Source: Aphelocoma coerulescens
Lineage: Eukaryota; Chordata; Aves; Passeriformes; Corvidae
Reading direction: 5' to 3'
DNA length: 64,000 bases
NCBI RefSeq assembly: GCF_041296385.1
Contig: NC_091023.1
Coordinates: 12,400,924 to 12,464,923, forward strand
Below the pieces are notes generated by a model, which had not been told where the DNA came from, did no database searches, and saw only the letters and a program-made list of their open reading frames with translations. Below are positions 62,501 through 64,000 of the stretch, piece by piece; position 1 is the first letter of the stretch, and every line of letters starts with the position of its first letter. A program made the position numbers and the translations under genes.

Positions 62501-64000
62501 GTAAGTTTCTTCTTTCACTCCCCTCACCCCAAGTGTCTCACTTCTTTCTCTGCAATATTTAAAGTATGTGTGGCTGCTAAATACGTATTTTGTTGGCTTT
62601 ACAACTAGACTACTAATTAACAAACGAATTCGCTTTCTTCTGCAGTTAGACTACTAATTAGCTTGACCAATTTGTCAATTTCATGAAGAGCGTACCTGGA
62701 CACTTTTAAGTACTGTAAAGCTGCATAAAGGAAGAGATGGGGATGGGAAGAGAGTGTTGATGCTGGGTGTGTTTGGACAAATGGACAGCAGCCTGGCTGT
62801 CTTGTCTACCTTAGCTAAGAGAGAGAGGTCCCTTTTGTCTTTTTTCAGAAGCACTTTCGGAGGTCTTGGAATTCTACTTTCCGTAAGTGATTAACAGTGT
62901 TAGTGCCTGCTTTGCCTTAGTCCCATAGCCTGACTTTGGTTCAGTGGTTCCGGTTGGTTCTCTAATAATGGAACTGAAGGAATGGGTGATTATAGTGCTG
63001 TTTCCAAATTAATTTTCTTTCTGTCAACTGTAAAAGCTCAAAGCAGTGGCAGCAGAAGAGGTGTTTGACAAAGTGGCATCACATAGGCTTATATTCTTTT
63101 TGAGCTTATAAGGAAGACTTAACAGACCTAAGGGCTGGATACATTGAACATGAGACCGTGGATTCTACAGAAGTTCATGGCAACAGGCCAAGTGATTCCA
63201 GTTTGCTTCGGGTGAATGGATTTATTAAGCTTTGCATATAGGCTTCATATGTTGTGCTGCAGAATTAAGTTTTGGACTGTGTTTTTCTATCCACACACTT
63301 TTCTACAAGGAAATGCGTTTTGGGACTGTTTGGTTGGTTGTTTTTTATTAGATTTATTATATGTTCTAAAGCTTAGATGAAAACTTTATGAGCCTACCAA
63401 GGAAACCTTTTAATGTGTTGGATATCCAGTATATTTACTTTAGAGCTCTGTCCGTTCCATTCCTTTCTGTTCTGTTCCTTTCCTTCCCTCTTAAAATAAT
63501 ATTACTGAAGGCTTTCATTTTTGGAGCATGTCTGAATTGCTCAGGCAGAAAGACGTCCAGATGAACTCTGAAAATGTTGATATGTATGTGGAATAGGAGC
63601 GAGTAGCTCCTTGCAGAAGCTGAATGCTGGAAGTGTCACATCTGTTGTCCCAACCAGGATTTTGGTGTGTGATTTATGATCTAACAATCAAGAACACAAT
63701 AACTTGTGTTGTGGTTGACATTTAATACTGATTTCATGAATCTTCTGGAAAGTTCCATTAGACAATCTCTGTCCAGAATGATCAATATGCCTGTTTAGAT
63801 ATTTCGGTGTGTACGTTCTATCCAGTTGCACTCTACAGTAATACCTGATTGTACTCTGTGTGGGCTATCATGTTTGAATTTGCTGAAGCCCTTTTTTCCC
63901 ATTCTCCTTTGCTGGATTTTTTTACACATTGAATTTGCTGTTACTTCTACAGATCTTACACAATGTTTTTATAGTTTTAACTGTCATCCTTCAGTACTCT
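62501..64000 (+). other. DIPK2A: DIPK2A intron 2 (partial)
   Basis: This begins GTAAGT and runs off the right edge. A 14-bp direct repeat lies at 62606-62660, and a pyrimidine-rich stretch of TTCC-type units at about 63449-63491. No exon 3 is visible before 64000. Confidence 0.9.
62606..62660 (+). repeat. 14-bp direct repeat TAGACTACTAATTA, 41-bp period
   Basis: Identical copies at 62606-62619 and 62647-62660, about 105 bp inside DIPK2A intron 2. Each contains a TAATTA homeodomain-type core. It could be a small duplication or two bound sites. Confidence 0.9.

Noticed and set aside
62501..62562. Continuation of the DIPK2A exon 2 frame
   Set aside because: GTAAGT at 62501 is a strong donor, and conservation with human stops there. 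The extra residues are intronic.

Overview
The window is nuclear DNA from a bird. It carries parts of two conserved vertebrate genes transcribed away from each other: SLC9A9 (endosomal sodium/proton exchanger NHE9) on the minus strand and DIPK2A (also C3orf58, DIA1, HASF, GoPro49; a Golgi/secreted divergent kinase-like protein) on the plus strand. The bird call rests on the close match of the exons to amniote orthologues recalled from memory, on many scattered CR1 LINE fragments, and on one LTR of a type I recognise from bird genomes. Order and species are not resolved; passerine is possible. No bacterial, plasmid or CRISPR feature is present.

Layout. Positions 1-14555 are the downstream part of SLC9A9 intron 4. 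Coding exons 4, 3, 2 and 1 lie at 14556-14632, 15241-15318, 18184-18386 and 24845-25019, all minus strand. Reading phases agree at every junction and give residues 1-177 plus two bases of codon 178. From 25020 to about 48900 is intergenic DNA with CR1 remnants, simple repeats and no protein gene I can support. A CpG island at about 48900-50700 holds the DIPK2A promoter, a CA microsatellite, GC boxes and coding exon 1 (49765-50418). DIPK2A intron 1 (50419-62196) contains a solo-LTR-like insertion. Exon 2 is 62197-62500, and the last exon lies beyond the right edge.

The two start codons are 24,746 bp apart. From memory, the same divergent pair in human is the 3q24 locus linked to autism, with a much larger gap. 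A shared regulatory landscape is therefore plausible. The two starts differ sharply: DIPK2A has a strong CpG-island promoter, whereas the SLC9A9 start exon has none but carries a perfect 13-bp-arm inverted repeat and a G-run tract just upstream.

I found no convincing undescribed gene system. The items most worth a second look are the inverted repeat and G-run upstream of SLC9A9, the orphan CpG-rich block in SLC9A9 intron 4, the 133-codon in-frame open extension upstream of DIPK2A, and the LTR inside DIPK2A intron 1. Nearly all other open frames are chance frames in intron, intergenic or GC-rich DNA.
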